Source of the DNA: Alteromonas_E sp965248545
GTDB taxonomy: Bacteria > Pseudomonadota > Gammaproteobacteria > Enterobacterales > Alteromonadaceae
Reading direction: 5' to 3'
Length of the DNA: 64,000 nucleotides
NCBI GenBank assembly: GCA_965248545.1
Contig: OZ252110.1
Coordinates: forward strand, 2,790,001-2,854,000
The translations under genes and the position numbers were made by a program. This document shows, piece by piece, positions 9,568 to 19,475 of the stretch (position 1 is the first letter of the stretch; the number at the start of each line of letters is the position of its first letter). The notes beneath the pieces were generated by a model, which ran no database searches, was not told the origin of the DNA, and saw only the letters and a program-made list of their open reading frames with translations.

Positions 9568-12500
9568 ATGAGCGAAATGCAAGCCGAAAATCCGATTTCA
9601 GGCAATAGTGCGTCTGACAGTCAGTTTGTCCATTTGAGAGTGCACAGCGATTTCTCAATGATGGATGGTCTCAATAAAGTTAAACCGATCTTAGACAGGG
9701 CTAAGGCACTGAACATGCCTGCGATAGCCATCACTGATCAAATGAACATGTGTGGTTTAGTGAAGTTCTATTCGGAATCACATGCACGTGGAATCAAACC
9801 TCTCATAGGTGTCGACGTTTGGTTGTCTAACCCGCTACTGGATGAGATTACTCGTGTGACGCTATTGGCGATGGATGGCGATGGGTATAAGAATATTACG
9901 TTGCTCATATCAGAGGCCTATAAACGTGGCTATGTGAGCAATCGAGCTGTTATTGATCAGGCGTGGCTGGGTGAGCACAATCAGGGCATCATTGTCATAT
10001 CGGGCGGACTGCAAGGCGATGTTGGTCTGGCACTCGCCAAAAACAATAGTAAGTTGGCAAGTGAAATCAGCCAATTTTACCAGCAGCATTTTGTTGATCG
10101 TTACTATTTGGAGCTGACGCGCACTGGAAGGCCGGGGGAGGAAGACTATATCCATGCTGCGGTGGCGTTTGCCAGTGAACATCACTTGCCTGTTGTCGCG
10201 ACCAATGAAGCCTGTTTCATAGATGCGAGCGGTTTTGACGCGCACGAAATCCGAGTGTGTATTCACGATGGCTACACGCTTGATGACAATCGTCGTCCTA
10301 AGCGCTATAGCGCTCAGCAGTATCTCCGCTCAGAGCAGGAGATGCTTGAATTATTTGACGATATTCCCGAAGCACTTGCCAATACTGTTGAAATAGCAAA
10401 ACGCTGTAACGTTACGGTCAAATTGGGTGAGTACTTCTTGCCGAAGTTTCCTACCGGTGGAATGTCAGACGAGGACTACCTCGTTAAAGTTTCCCAAGAA
10501 GGTCTCGAGCAACGCTTGGAGTTTTTGTTCCCAGATGAACAAGAGCGCCTGCAAAAACGGCCTGAATATGATGAACGTCTACAAATCGAGTTAGACGTGA
10601 TCAATCAAATGGGATTTCCCGGCTACTTCCTCATTGTGATGGAGTTTATCCAGTGGAGTAAGGATCACAACATTCCGGTTGGACCCGGGCGTGGTTCAGG
10701 TGCCGGTTCATTAGTAGCATACGCGCTAGCGATTACAGACCTCGATCCGTTGGAGTTCGACTTACTATTTGAGCGATTCTTAAACCCTGAGCGGGTATCA
10801 ATGCCAGACTTTGATGTTGATTTTTGTATGGATCGGCGTGATGAAGTAATCGACCACGTTGCACAATTGTATGGGCGTGACGCCGTGTCACAGATCATAA
10901 CATTCGGAACGATGGCGGCTAAAGCCGTTGTGCGAGATGTGGGTCGTGTACTGGGCCACCCATATGGTTTTGTCGATCGGATTAGCAAACTCATTCCCTC
11001 TGATCCCGGCATGACGTTGAGCAAAGCGTTTGACGTAGAGCCTCGTCTCGGTGAGTTGGAGAACAGCGACGATGAAGTCGCGGACTTGATGTCGATGGCG
11101 CGTGTACTGGAAGGGGTAACCCGAAACGCGGGTAAACATGCGGGTGGTGTTGTTATCGCACCGACAAAAATAATCGACTTTGCGCCGCTGTACTGTGATG
11201 ACGAGGGCAACAATCCAGTCACCCAGTTCGACAAGAATGATGTTGAAACGGCAGGATTGGTCAAGTTTGACTTCTTGGGTTTGCGTACCTTGACGATTAT
11301 CCAATGGGCAATTGACATGATTCAAGAAACCAAAGGAGAGCTGATTGATATCAGTGCAATCCCTTTGGAAGATAAGCCCAGTTTTGACATGCTTCAACGC
11401 GCTGAGACCACGGCGGTATTCCAGCTAGAGTCCCGTGGTATGAAGGACCTGATCAAGCGGCTTAAACCGGACTGTTTCGAAGATATCATTGCATTGGTTG
11501 CGCTGTTCCGGCCAGGACCATTGCAATCAGGTATGGTTGATAACTTTATCGACCGGAAGCATGGCCGAGAGGCAATTTCTTATCCGGACGAAAACTATCA
11601 ACACGAATGCCTTCAACCCATACTCGAACCGACCTATGGCATCATTCTCTATCAAGAGCAGGTCATGCAAATTGCCCAAGAAATGGCGGGCTATAGCTTG
11701 GGTGGCGCCGACTTATTACGGCGAGCGATGGGTAAGAAAAAGCCTGAAGAGATGCAAAAACAGCGCTCAGTGTTCCAAGAGGGTGCTAAAAATAATGAAA
11801 TTGACCCAGATTTGGCGATGAAAATCTTCGATCTGGTAGAGAAGTTTGCAGGTTACGGGTTTAACAAATCTCACTCTGCCGCCTACGCACTGGTTTCATA
11901 CCAAACACTTTGGTTAAAGCAACATTACCCAGCACCGTTTATGGCCGCCGTTATGTCCGCTGATATGGATAATACCGACAAGATTGTAACCTTGGTCGAC
12001 GAGTGTAATCGCATGGGGTTGACCCTATTGCCACCTGATTTGAACAGCGGTAAATACAAGTTTACCGTCGATCAAGAAGGCCATATTGTCTACGGAATTG
12101 GGGCGATTAAGGGCGTAGGAGAAGGCCCGATCGACGCCATAATCGAAGCGCGTGAAACTCATGGGCACTTCACCGACCTATTTGATTTTTGTGCCAAAGT
12201 CGATATCAAGCGCGTCAATCGCCGGGTCCTAGAGAAGCTGGTATTGTCTGGTGCGATGGACAACTTGGGCCCACATCGGGCGGCGATTATGGCCTCTTTA
12301 CCAGAAGCATTAGCGGCGGCTGATCAGCATGCCCGAGCAGAGTCCTTCGGCCAATCAGATATGTTTGGCTTGTTGACTACTGAGCCAGAAGAAGTCCAGC
12401 AGGCCTTTGCTGACGTGCCTAAATGGTCAGAACGCATTTGGTTGGAAGGTGAAAAAGAGACGTTAGGCCTGTATCTAACCGGCCATCCAATCAATCAGTA

Positions 12501-13074
12501 TATTGAAGAGTTGAGTCACTATACTGACGGCCGTTTAGTTGACCTCAAACCGACTGGCAGAGAGGCAAATGCTTCAGCGGTAGGTTTAGTGCTTGGTGTT
12601 CGAGTAATGACCAATAAAAAAGGAAAGCGGTGGGCTATCGTGACGCTGGATGATAAAAGTGCGCGAATGGATGTACGTTTTTTCCCCGATATGTACGAAC
12701 AATACGAGTCTATGCTGGAAAATGACAAAATATTGCTCATAAAAGGACAGGTCAGCTTTGATGAGTTCTCTGGGGGCAATACAATTACGGCCAGAGATGT
12801 CATGGACATTGTCGCGGCAAGAGAGACCAATTTAAGTGCTATTTCGCTGCAAGTCGACACCAATTGGTGTACCCTCGACACAGTGTCTAAACTACACAAT
12901 ATTTTAAACGAATATCGCGGCGGTAGCTGCCCTGTGCATTTTGATGTTCTGCATCCAGACGTCGAGGTGACAATTGCAAGTGGTGCAGACTGGTATGTCA
13001 CGCCTGACGACCAGTTGTTACACGATTTGAAGCAATTCATGGGCGAGCAGCATATTCGTCTGGCGTTTCGTTAA
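9568..13074 (+). CDS. dnaE: DNA polymerase III alpha subunit
   Basis: Replicative polymerase catalytic subunit. The N-terminal PHP domain starts at LRVHSDFSMMDGL. The C-family palm carries the catalytic aspartates in MPDFDVDF (residues 412-419). KPEEMQKQR and GYGFNKSHSAAYA are fingers-region signatures. A helix-hairpin-helix region lies near residues 830-900 and an OB fold near 990-1080 (GLVLGVRVMTNKKGKRWAIVTLDD). Length 1168 is typical. No insertions or disruptions are visible. Confidence 0.98.
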   Translation: MSEMQAENPISGNSASDSQFVHLRVHSDFSMMDGLNKVKPILDRAKALNMPAIAITDQMNMCGLVKFYSESHARGIKPLIGVDVWLSNPLLDEITRVTLLAMDGDGYKNITLLISEAYKRGYVSNRAVIDQAWLGEHNQGIIVISGGLQGDVGLALAKNNSKLASEISQFYQQHFVDRYYLELTRTGRPGEEDYIHAAVAFASEHHLPVVATNEACFIDASGFDAHEIRVCIHDGYTLDDNRRPKRYSAQQYLRSEQEMLELFDDIPEALANTVEIAKRCNVTVKLGEYFLPKFPTGGMSDEDYLVKVSQEGLEQRLEFLFPDEQERLQKRPEYDERLQIELDVINQMGFPGYFLIVMEFIQWSKDHNIPVGPGRGSGAGSLVAYALAITDLDPLEFDLLFERFLNPERVSMPDFDVDFCMDRRDEVIDHVAQLYGRDAVSQIITFGTMAAKAVVRDVGRVLGHPYGFVDRISKLIPSDPGMTLSKAFDVEPRLGELENSDDEVADLMSMARVLEGVTRNAGKHAGGVVIAPTKIIDFAPLYCDDEGNNPVTQFDKNDVETAGLVKFDFLGLRTLTIIQWAIDMIQETKGELIDISAIPLEDKPSFDMLQRAETTAVFQLESRGMKDLIKRLKPDCFEDIIALVALFRPGPLQSGMVDNFIDRKHGREAISYPDENYQHECLQPILEPTYGIILYQEQVMQIAQEMAGYSLGGADLLRRAMGKKKPEEMQKQRSVFQEGAKNNEIDPDLAMKIFDLVEKFAGYGFNKSHSAAYALVSYQTLWLKQHYPAPFMAAVMSADMDNTDKIVTLVDECNRMGLTLLPPDLNSGKYKFTVDQEGHIVYGIGAIKGVGEGPIDAIIEARETHGHFTDLFDFCAKVDIKRVNRRVLEKLVLSGAMDNLGPHRAAIMASLPEALAAADQHARAESFGQSDMFGLLTTEPEEVQQAFADVPKWSERIWLEGEKETLGLYLTGHPINQYIEELSHYTDGRLVDLKPTGREANASAVGLVLGVRVMTNKKGKRWAIVTLDDKSARMDVRFFPDMYEQYESMLENDKILLIKGQVSFDEFSGGNTITARDVMDIVAARETNLSAISLQVDTNWCTLDTVSKLHNILNEYRGGSCPVHFDVLHPDVEVTIASGADWYVTPDDQLLHDLKQFMGEQHIRLAFR

Positions 13075-13120
13075 TTGGTAACAGGCCTGGGTTACCAACT
13101 ACGATCAGATGGGAAATTGA

Positions 13121-14077
13121 ATGAATTCACATTTTTTGGAATTTGAGCAACCAATTGCAGAATTAGAAGCAAAAATAAAAGAGTTGCGTTTGGTTAATCA
13201 AGACGGCGAGTTCGATGTCAGTATTGAAGAGGAAATTACCCGCCTTCAAGAAAAGAATGCCGAACAGACTAAGAAAATTTTCACAAACCTTGGGGCTTGG
13301 CAGATCTCGCAATTGGCGCGCCATCCGAACCGCCCCTATACGTTGGACTACGTCGAACGCATATTGACTGACTTTAACGAGTTGGCGGGCGACCGCGCGT
13401 ACGCAGATGACAAAGCGATCGTTGGTGGTTTAGCTGATTTAGACGACCAACCGGTTATGGTCATTGGTCACCAAAAAGGACGCGATACTAAAGAAAAAAT
13501 TAAACGCAACTTTGGGATGCCCAAGCCGGAGGGGTATCGAAAGGCGCTGCGTTTGATGAAACTCGCTGAACGGTTTGGATTGCCTATCGTGACCTTCATT
13601 GATACGCCCGGAGCTTACCCTGGAGTCGGCGCTGAAGAGCGTGGTCAGAGTGAAGCGATTGCTCGAAACTTACTCGAAATGGCAGAATTGAAAGTTCCGG
13701 TGGTATGTACCGTTATTGGTGAAGGTGGTTCTGGCGGGGCGCTTGCAATTGGTGTCGGTGATCGTGTCAACATGATGCAATACAGCACGTATTCCGTTAT
13801 TTCTCCGGAAGGCTGTGCTTCAATTTTGTGGAAAAGCGCCGAGAAGGCCTCCACGGCAGCAGAAGCCATGGGCGTCAGTGCAAAGCAAATTCACGAGTTA
13901 GGCCTGATCAATACGATAATCGATGAGCCCCTTGGCGGCGCGCATCGGGACTTTGATGGTGCCGCAGCAAATTTGAAAGCGACAATCAAGCAACAACTCG
14001 CGCAGCTCAGTAGTCTATCTGTAGAAGAGCTGCTGGCGCAGCGATACGAACGTTTAATGTCGTTTGGTTACTGCTAA
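13121..14077 (+). CDS. accA: Acetyl-CoA carboxylase carboxyltransferase subunit alpha
   Basis: With AccD it transfers CO2 from biotin to acetyl-CoA to make malonyl-CoA, the committed step of fatty acid synthesis. The crotonase-like core carries the oxyanion-hole region (IDTPGAYPGVGAEERGQSEA) and EGGSGGALAIGVGD. The coiled N-terminal segment (LNSHFLEFEQP-like start, helix to residue 50) is typical. Length 318 matches E. coli (319). The end overlaps the tilS start. Confidence 0.98.
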   Translation: MNSHFLEFEQPIAELEAKIKELRLVNQDGEFDVSIEEEITRLQEKNAEQTKKIFTNLGAWQISQLARHPNRPYTLDYVERILTDFNELAGDRAYADDKAIVGGLADLDDQPVMVIGHQKGRDTKEKIKRNFGMPKPEGYRKALRLMKLAERFGLPIVTFIDTPGAYPGVGAEERGQSEAIARNLLEMAELKVPVVCTVIGEGGSGGALAIGVGDRVNMMQYSTYSVISPEGCASILWKSAEKASTAAEAMGVSAKQIHELGLINTIIDEPLGGAHRDFDGAAANLKATIKQQLAQLSSLSVEELLAQRYERLMSFGYC

Positions 14078-15470
14078 TTTTAATACTCAACAGATTATCT
14101 GGCAGGCACTGGATAAAGCCTGCCAGACCCATCAACAGTCGTTCGAATTGCCGAACGACGTGCCGTTATCGATTTGTGTAGCCTGCTCTGGTGGCTTAGA
14201 CAGTGTCGTATTGCTGCATGCAGCAGAGTTATGGTCACGTCAGTCCGGAAACCCACAGATTCGGATTATCCACGTCAATCATCAATTGAGTTCAAATGCT
14301 GGTGATTGGCAGTCACATGTGCAAGCGCTGAGCGAACGTTTAGGTGTTGGTTTAATCGTAGAGAAGGTTGTTGTGGCACCCGCTCGCCGTGAGAGCCTCG
14401 AAGCCAAAGCCCGCGATGAACGTTATGGTGCATTTGCGCGACGACTGGATGAACAAAGCTTAGTACTTTTGGCCCATCACATGGATGATCAGGTTGAGAC
14501 TGTGTTTATACGGTTATTCCGTGGCAGTGGTCCAGATGGTCTAGCTGCGATGCGCTTTTATAATCAACGTCAAATAAATGGGCGCCCCCTGGGCTTCGCG
14601 CGGCCACTTCTGGATTTGTCGCGCAGCGATCTGGAACATTACGCTTCAGAACACCAGCTATCTTGGGTCGAAGATGAGTCGAATCAAGATACCCGATTTG
14701 ATCGTAACCGCATTCGGCATCAGCTATGGCCACAGGTTCAAGCACTCTGGCCAGAGCGCTGGCAGGGTATTCGGCGAGCGATTGCGCGTAGCGCCAGTTT
14801 ATCAGCCAACAACCAACAAACGCTGGATTTTTTATTAGCTGAAAAGTTATCACACGTGTTGCTGGCACCCACCATTGCGAGCCGCGATAAACTGGCGCAA
14901 TTACCGCATACTGTTATGGTTGATTTGTTGCGCTATTGGCTGCGAACGAACGGGGCAGGAACTCCGTCGAAAACGACGATGGACAGCATATTGCTCGCGC
15001 TCAATGTCGGGTCTGATAACAAAGCGGAAGTAAACTGGGGAGAACATGAAATACGCGTATTTTCCGATGGTATCTTTTACCTTGTGACACCTTACCGAGC
15101 GCTCGAACTAGACGAGGAAATAAGCGAATCGGCGATAGTAACAATTCAAGATGCGTGTAACGGTAAGCGTGATTTGGTATTTGAGTTACACGACCAACAA
15201 TGGAGCGTCCGTTTACTCGACCATGTGATTCAATTGCCCGATTACGCTGCGCTAGAAGGGGTACACGTGCGAAATCTACGCAGAAATGAGCGCTTTAAAA
15301 TGTATCGCAATCGACCAGAACGCAAAATGACTTACTGGTTTAAAGAATGGCGCGTGCCCCCATGGCACAGGGATAGCACAATAGGGGTTTATGCTCGCGA
15401 TACCTTACTCGCCGTTACCGATGGTGAGCGCTTAGTGCTCAACAAATCAGCGGATGGATCAGGCGATTAG
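14064..15470 (+). CDS. tilS: tRNA(Ile)-lysidine synthetase
   Basis: Modifies cytidine-34 of tRNA-Ile(CAU) to lysidine, which changes both its charging and its decoding from Met to Ile. The ATP-pyrophosphatase P-loop SGGLDS is at residues 42-47, followed by HHMDDQVETVFIRLFRGSG. The C-terminal TilS domain ends near LNKSADGSGD. The start appears to be a TTG inside the last codons of accA; no ATG is well placed upstream of the P-loop, so the exact start is uncertain. The 3' end overlaps the convergent diguanylate cyclase gene by 12 bases. Confidence 0.94.
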   Translation: MVTANFNTQQIIWQALDKACQTHQQSFELPNDVPLSICVACSGGLDSVVLLHAAELWSRQSGNPQIRIIHVNHQLSSNAGDWQSHVQALSERLGVGLIVEKVVVAPARRESLEAKARDERYGAFARRLDEQSLVLLAHHMDDQVETVFIRLFRGSGPDGLAAMRFYNQRQINGRPLGFARPLLDLSRSDLEHYASEHQLSWVEDESNQDTRFDRNRIRHQLWPQVQALWPERWQGIRRAIARSASLSANNQQTLDFLLAEKLSHVLLAPTIASRDKLAQLPHTVMVDLLRYWLRTNGAGTPSKTTMDSILLALNVGSDNKAEVNWGEHEIRVFSDGIFYLVTPYRALELDEEISESAIVTIQDACNGKRDLVFELHDQQWSVRLLDHVIQLPDYAALEGVHVRNLRRNERFKMYRNRPERKMTYWFKEWRVPPWHRDSTIGVYARDTLLAVTDGERLVLNKSADGSGD

Positions 15471-16400
15471 AACGGCGTTTTTGTTCTTCGCCTTCACTTG
15501 ATATACGGCCTTGTCGGCGCGCTCAAATAGCATTGCGTGTGGTTCTCTGGGCATGGCTATTGTGCCACCGACACTGGCTGTGACTTTGTGCTTCGCCAGT
15601 AAGCTAGATTGCGTGAATGCGCGGCGAATACGCTCTGCCACGATTAGCATTTGTTGTTGATCAACTGCGTTTAACACACAGCAAAATTCGTCACCGCCAA
15701 AGCGATAAGCCAGATCGTCGTCACGCAACGAGCCTCGCAGTAAGTCAGCTACGGCTACTAAGGCTTTGTCACCTTGTTGGTGTCCGAAGTTATCATTGAC
15801 TTGTTTGAAGTTGTCTAAATCTATGATGAGTAAGCCAAATGGAATTTGATGGCGCTCCATCTGACTAAAAGAGCGTTGTACTTGCTGATCAAACCCTGCG
15901 CGATTACCAAGGCCCGTAAGAGGATCTCGTGTCGCTTGGTCGAGTAAATGTCGATACGCAACCGCGTGTCCCAAAGGCGTACAAAAATGCGTGTGTAGCT
16001 CATGCAGCAACTGCTGTTCACGAACCGACATTGTGCGCATAAATTGATAATCAATGTGCGACAATTCGGGCTGATGCTCACGCGTCCGCTTACCGCAAGG
16101 GAGGCGTACTTTGATCCTGCCTTTTTCCGGAGCGCCAATCCGGAAAAGACGATCTTGGATGGCAAACGTTAGCCCCTTGAGCGGCAGTCGGCTAGCCAAA
16201 TATTGGTAGTAATTGTCGCACAGTTCATCCAGATCGATAGTGGCTAGCATTAGGTTTAAAAATGCGGTGTATTCGATCGCATGCGTAAGTGGACCCGCGA
16301 GTTGACTCTGAGCACCCAGTGAGACTTGGTCAATATTGGATTGATGAGGCAATTCGGTGCTGGATAGTTCTGTACTATAGTCCACGTGTAACTCCTGCAT
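15459..16400 (-). CDS. Soluble diguanylate cyclase (GGDEF protein)
   Basis: Predicted to make cyclic di-GMP from GTP. The C-terminal GGDEF domain (about residues 150-313) has the intact signature FGGDEF at 235-239 and an RxxD inhibitory site (RDDD) five residues before it, so product feedback is expected. The N-terminal 150 residues have no membrane segment and no domain I can name; they may be a divergent sensor or dimerisation region. It converges on tilS with a 12-base overlap and diverges from the antiporter gene to its right. Cyclic di-GMP commonly controls the switch between swimming and attachment, which fits a chromosome region rich in flagellar genes, but no direct link is shown. Confidence 0.93.
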   Translation of the reverse strand: MQELHVDYSTELSSTELPHQSNIDQVSLGAQSQLAGPLTHAIEYTAFLNLMLATIDLDELCDNYYQYLASRLPLKGLTFAIQDRLFRIGAPEKGRIKVRLPCGKRTREHQPELSHIDYQFMRTMSVREQQLLHELHTHFCTPLGHAVAYRHLLDQATRDPLTGLGNRAGFDQQVQRSFSQMERHQIPFGLLIIDLDNFKQVNDNFGHQQGDKALVAVADLLRGSLRDDDLAYRFGGDEFCCVLNAVDQQQMLIVAERIRRAFTQSSLLAKHKVTASVGGTIAMPREPHAMLFERADKAVYQVKAKNKNAVLIA

Positions 16401-16533
16401 GGCATTAATAATTGTGCTGAACTCGACAATCCTCTAGGCTGTAGACGTCGGTTTTTTGACAATCTACGGAAAAATCTTCAGTCACACGTGGATTCAGCAA
16501 AATGTAAGCCAACCCGAACAGGAGCCCAGTTAT

Positions 16534-18510
16534 ATGCACAGTGAGTTTGTTCAAGTCATTGTTTTGATGGTTATTGCAGTAGCACTGATTTGGCTTCTCA
16601 AGCGCATTGGGTTACCGCCAATATTGTCTTATCTGGTGACTGGGGTTATCGCAGGACCCGATTTGATTGCTTTGTTCGAAAACCCAGAGCAAATGCACCT
16701 ACTAGCCGAAATTGGCATTGTGTTTCTGTTGTTTTCACTAGGGTTAGAGTTTTCATTGCCCAAACTTCTCGCAATGCGGCATATGGTATTTGGGATTGGC
16801 TTGGGCCAAGTATTACTGACAACCTGTGTAATCGCCACCGCAGCCATAGGGTTAGGCCTTCCGGTCAATGCCGCGATCATCATCGGCGGTATGGTCGCAT
16901 TATCGTCCACCGCAATTGTGATCAAGCAAGTTGCGGAAATGGGTATCCTACACAATCAACGTACGCAACTCGCGATAAGTGTACTGTTGTTCCAAGACTT
17001 AGCTGTCGTACCATTCTTGATTGCGATTCCCTTGATGTCGCCCTCTGCTGAAGGATCGTTTGCGCTGGCAATTTCATTCGCGTTACTAAAAGGTGTGGTG
17101 GTGGTCGCAATCCTACTCACCATTGGCAAATGGGTATTACCGCGACTATTTCGAGAGGTCGCGAGCGCGCGAACTGATGAACTCTTTGTGTTGACGACAA
17201 TCGTCGTAGCGTTGCTGGCCGCGGGACTGACTTATTGGTTTGGTCTGTCGATGGCGTTAGGGGCTTTTCTGGCCGGTATGATGCTCAGTGAGAGCCAGTA
17301 CCGCTATCAACTCGAGGCTGACATTCGCCCGTTTCGCGATATGCTGATGGGGCTGTTCTTTGTCACCGTTGGTATGCAATTGGACCTAGCCTTCTTGTTT
17401 CAACAACTGCATTGGATTGTGTTGGCGACGGTTGGCATGATGTTATTGAAAGTACTCTTGATGCAATTAGCTTCCTGGTTGTTCGGTGTCGCCTCACGAG
17501 ACAGTTGGGCCGCCGCGCTCAAACTTTGCCAAATGGGAGAGTTCAGTTTTGTATTGGCAGCTCTGGCGGTCAATCACGACGTCATCAACAGTCAGACCTC
17601 ATCGTTGATTATCAGTGTCGGTATACTCAGTATGGCATTAACACCATTATTGATTGATCGAAGCTTGAGCATTGCCATGCGGTTGAGTCAGCGAAATTTA
17701 GTCTCTTCAATTCAATCAAATAGCAACCTGAGCGAGGGGATTGGTGAACTAGACAACCATGTCGTGATAGCAGGTTTTGGCCGAGTTGGTCAAAGCAGCG
17801 CAAGAATGCTGAAGTTAGAAGGGATTAACTTCGTCGCAATCGACTTTGATCCGATCCGAGTTCAAGAAAGTCGCGCAGCTGGTGAGAATGTCTTATACGG
17901 TGATGCGACTAATAAGGATATTTTGAAGAATGCCCATATCGAGTCAGCGAAACTAGTTGTGATTACTTTCGATCAAACGGATATGGCGAAGAAACTGATG
18001 TCGGTAGTGAAACAATTGCAACCTGATATCAAGGTCATTGTGCGCATTCGCAAAGATAAGCAAATGAACACCTTGTATGAGGCAGGGGCTACTCAAGTGG
18101 TACCGGAATTACAAGAGGGTAGTTTAATGCTGGTGTCGCAATTGCTGCACTATTCGGGTGTACCGATGTCGCGAATTTTGAAACGTGTGAGAGCCGAGCG
18201 CAAAGGAAGATACGACCACATGCATGGCTTCTATCCGGGCGAAACGACCGAAATTAACCCGAATACTGAAGACAAGTTAGAATTTATGCATCCTGTGATT
18301 GTTAGTCAGGATGCTTATGCAGTTGGGAAAACCATACAAGCGCTCGATTTAGGCCGTTTGCGCGTGCAGCTCAGAGCACTTCGCAGAGAGCAACGGGAAA
18401 TGGCGTCGCCGAGCGATGAAACTGAAGTATACGCCGGAGATGTACTCATCGTCACCGGCAAACCGCGCCGCGTTGAACGTGCAGAGCGGTTTATCCTGGA
18501 AGGTGATTAG
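16534..18510 (+). CDS. KefB/KefC-type monovalent cation:proton antiporter (CPA2)
   Basis: Inner-membrane antiporter with about 12-13 transmembrane segments (residues 1-385), followed by a TrkA-N/RCK nucleotide-binding domain (about 410-530; VVIAGFGRVGQSSARML is the Rossmann loop) and a TrkA-C domain at the end. This layout matches the Kef/YbaL group of potassium efflux systems. I choose the ATG at 16534 because AGGAG lies nine bases upstream; an in-frame TTG at 16456 would add 26 non-membrane residues. Substrate (K+ or Na+) and control by glutathione adducts cannot be read from sequence. Its end overlaps the convergent pspB-like gene by four bases. Confidence 0.92.
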   Translation: MHSEFVQVIVLMVIAVALIWLLKRIGLPPILSYLVTGVIAGPDLIALFENPEQMHLLAEIGIVFLLFSLGLEFSLPKLLAMRHMVFGIGLGQVLLTTCVIATAAIGLGLPVNAAIIIGGMVALSSTAIVIKQVAEMGILHNQRTQLAISVLLFQDLAVVPFLIAIPLMSPSAEGSFALAISFALLKGVVVVAILLTIGKWVLPRLFREVASARTDELFVLTTIVVALLAAGLTYWFGLSMALGAFLAGMMLSESQYRYQLEADIRPFRDMLMGLFFVTVGMQLDLAFLFQQLHWIVLATVGMMLLKVLLMQLASWLFGVASRDSWAAALKLCQMGEFSFVLAALAVNHDVINSQTSSLIISVGILSMALTPLLIDRSLSIAMRLSQRNLVSSIQSNSNLSEGIGELDNHVVIAGFGRVGQSSARMLKLEGINFVAIDFDPIRVQESRAAGENVLYGDATNKDILKNAHIESAKLVVITFDQTDMAKKLMSVVKQLQPDIKVIVRIRKDKQMNTLYEAGATQVVPELQEGSLMLVSQLLHYSGVPMSRILKRVRAERKGRYDHMHGFYPGETTEINPNTEDKLEFMHPVIVSQDAYAVGKTIQALDLGRLRVQLRALRREQREMASPSDETEVYAGDVLIVTGKPRRVERAERFILEGD

Positions 18511-18755
18511 GCCGCTCTATCGCTGTCTTTTTTGAGTGCATCAAACTGACGCTGTAGGTCATACTTTTCGTCTGTAACGATTCGTTCCAATACTTCTATA
18601 CGTTCTTGCATGGCATCCATTTGCTGCTTGAGCGCCGCATTTTCGGCCGCAGAGGCCAAATCCGATGAAGCCTTCTTCTTAGGTTTATCTCGGCCGGTCA
18701 ATTTTACAATCGTCCAGCAAACAATGGCGACAATCGCGATAGCAGTCATGTTCAT
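18507..18755 (-). CDS. PspB-like small membrane protein
   Basis: An 82-residue protein with one N-terminal membrane helix (MTAIAIVAIVCWTIVKLTG), a basic stretch (KPKKK) and a C-terminal coiled-coil with ERIEVLERIVTDEKYDLQRQF, which resembles the cytoplasmic half of phage-shock protein B. In the Psp system PspB and PspC sense inner-membrane stress and release PspA from PspF. No pspA, pspC or pspF is nearby, so this is a stand-alone relative and its role is open. The start (ATG, MNMTAI) has AGGGAG upstream on the minus strand. It converges on the antiporter gene with a four-base overlap. Confidence 0.75.
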   Translation of the reverse strand: MNMTAIAIVAIVCWTIVKLTGRDKPKKKASSDLASAAENAALKQQMDAMQERIEVLERIVTDEKYDLQRQFDALKKDSDRAA

Positions 18756-18962
18756 ATTACGCTCCCTTTGTGAGTCTTGGTTTTAGTTTAGTGCTATTCA
18801 TCAGTTTTGCATTGTTTGGCTTCATGCTATGTTTGACAGCGCACTATTGGTTATCGTTTTGCAATTCGCTTACCAATAATAAAAGTCAATATAAACAGAG
18901 GGTTAGGTTATCAGTGTTTGTTGGTGTGGTTTTTTTCACTAGTGAATTAGCGGTTTTGACTA

Positions 18963-19475
18963 ATGAGTGACGAGATTTACAGCACTCATGAAGCATGGAT
19001 GCGGGAGGCGCTGCAAAGAGCCTCTCGAGCTGAGCAGATCGATGAAGTTCCTGTGGGAGCGGTTGTTGTGCATAACAATCGCATTGTTGGCGAGGGCTGG
19101 AATCAACCTATTTCCACCCATAACCCCGCAGCGCATGCGGAAATGCAGGCGATACAGCAGGCCGCTAAGCACTTGGGAAATTACCGAATTCTAGATACGA
19201 CGCTGTACGTAACGCTAGAACCTTGTCCTATGTGCGCGGGTTTGATGGTGCATGCGAGGATCTCACGGCTGGTGTTCGGGGCTTATGATAACAAAACTGG
19301 CTGCGCTGGAAGTGTTATGAATCTGGTGCAAAACGCACAACTGAATCACCAAATAGAGGTGATCGGGGGGATCGAGGAAACGGCTTGTGCAGACCTATTA
19401 TCGAGTTTTTTCCAGCGGCGCAGAAAACAGAAGAAGCTGCTGAAACAGCTGCAACGAGACGATCAGCTTAGCTAG
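18963..19475 (+). CDS. tadA: tRNA-specific adenosine deaminase
   Basis: Converts adenosine-34 of tRNA-Arg(ACG) to inosine. The zinc site is intact: His58-Ala-Glu60 (HAEMQAIQ) supplies one ligand and the proton shuttle, and PCPMC at 87-91 supplies two cysteines. Length 170 is typical. The tadA-mltF-purL neighbourhood is common in related marine gammaproteobacteria. The last codons overlap by eight bases with a small convergent gene for a basic peptide on the minus strand. Confidence 0.96.
   Translation: MSDEIYSTHEAWMREALQRASRAEQIDEVPVGAVVVHNNRIVGEGWNQPISTHNPAAHAEMQAIQQAAKHLGNYRILDTTLYVTLEPCPMCAGLMVHARISRLVFGAYDNKTGCAGSVMNLVQNAQLNHQIEVIGGIEETACADLLSSFFQRRRKQKKLLKQLQRDDQLS

Noticed and set aside
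10665..11397. Long minus-strand frames inside dnaE
   Set aside because: They are antisense shadows of a conserved gene with no domain similarity.
18770..18970. 66-codon frame with a hydrophobic start, before tadA
   Set aside because: GTG start with no ribosome site; it overlaps the tadA start and spans the likely promoter region. Composition is possible for a membrane peptide but support is too weak.
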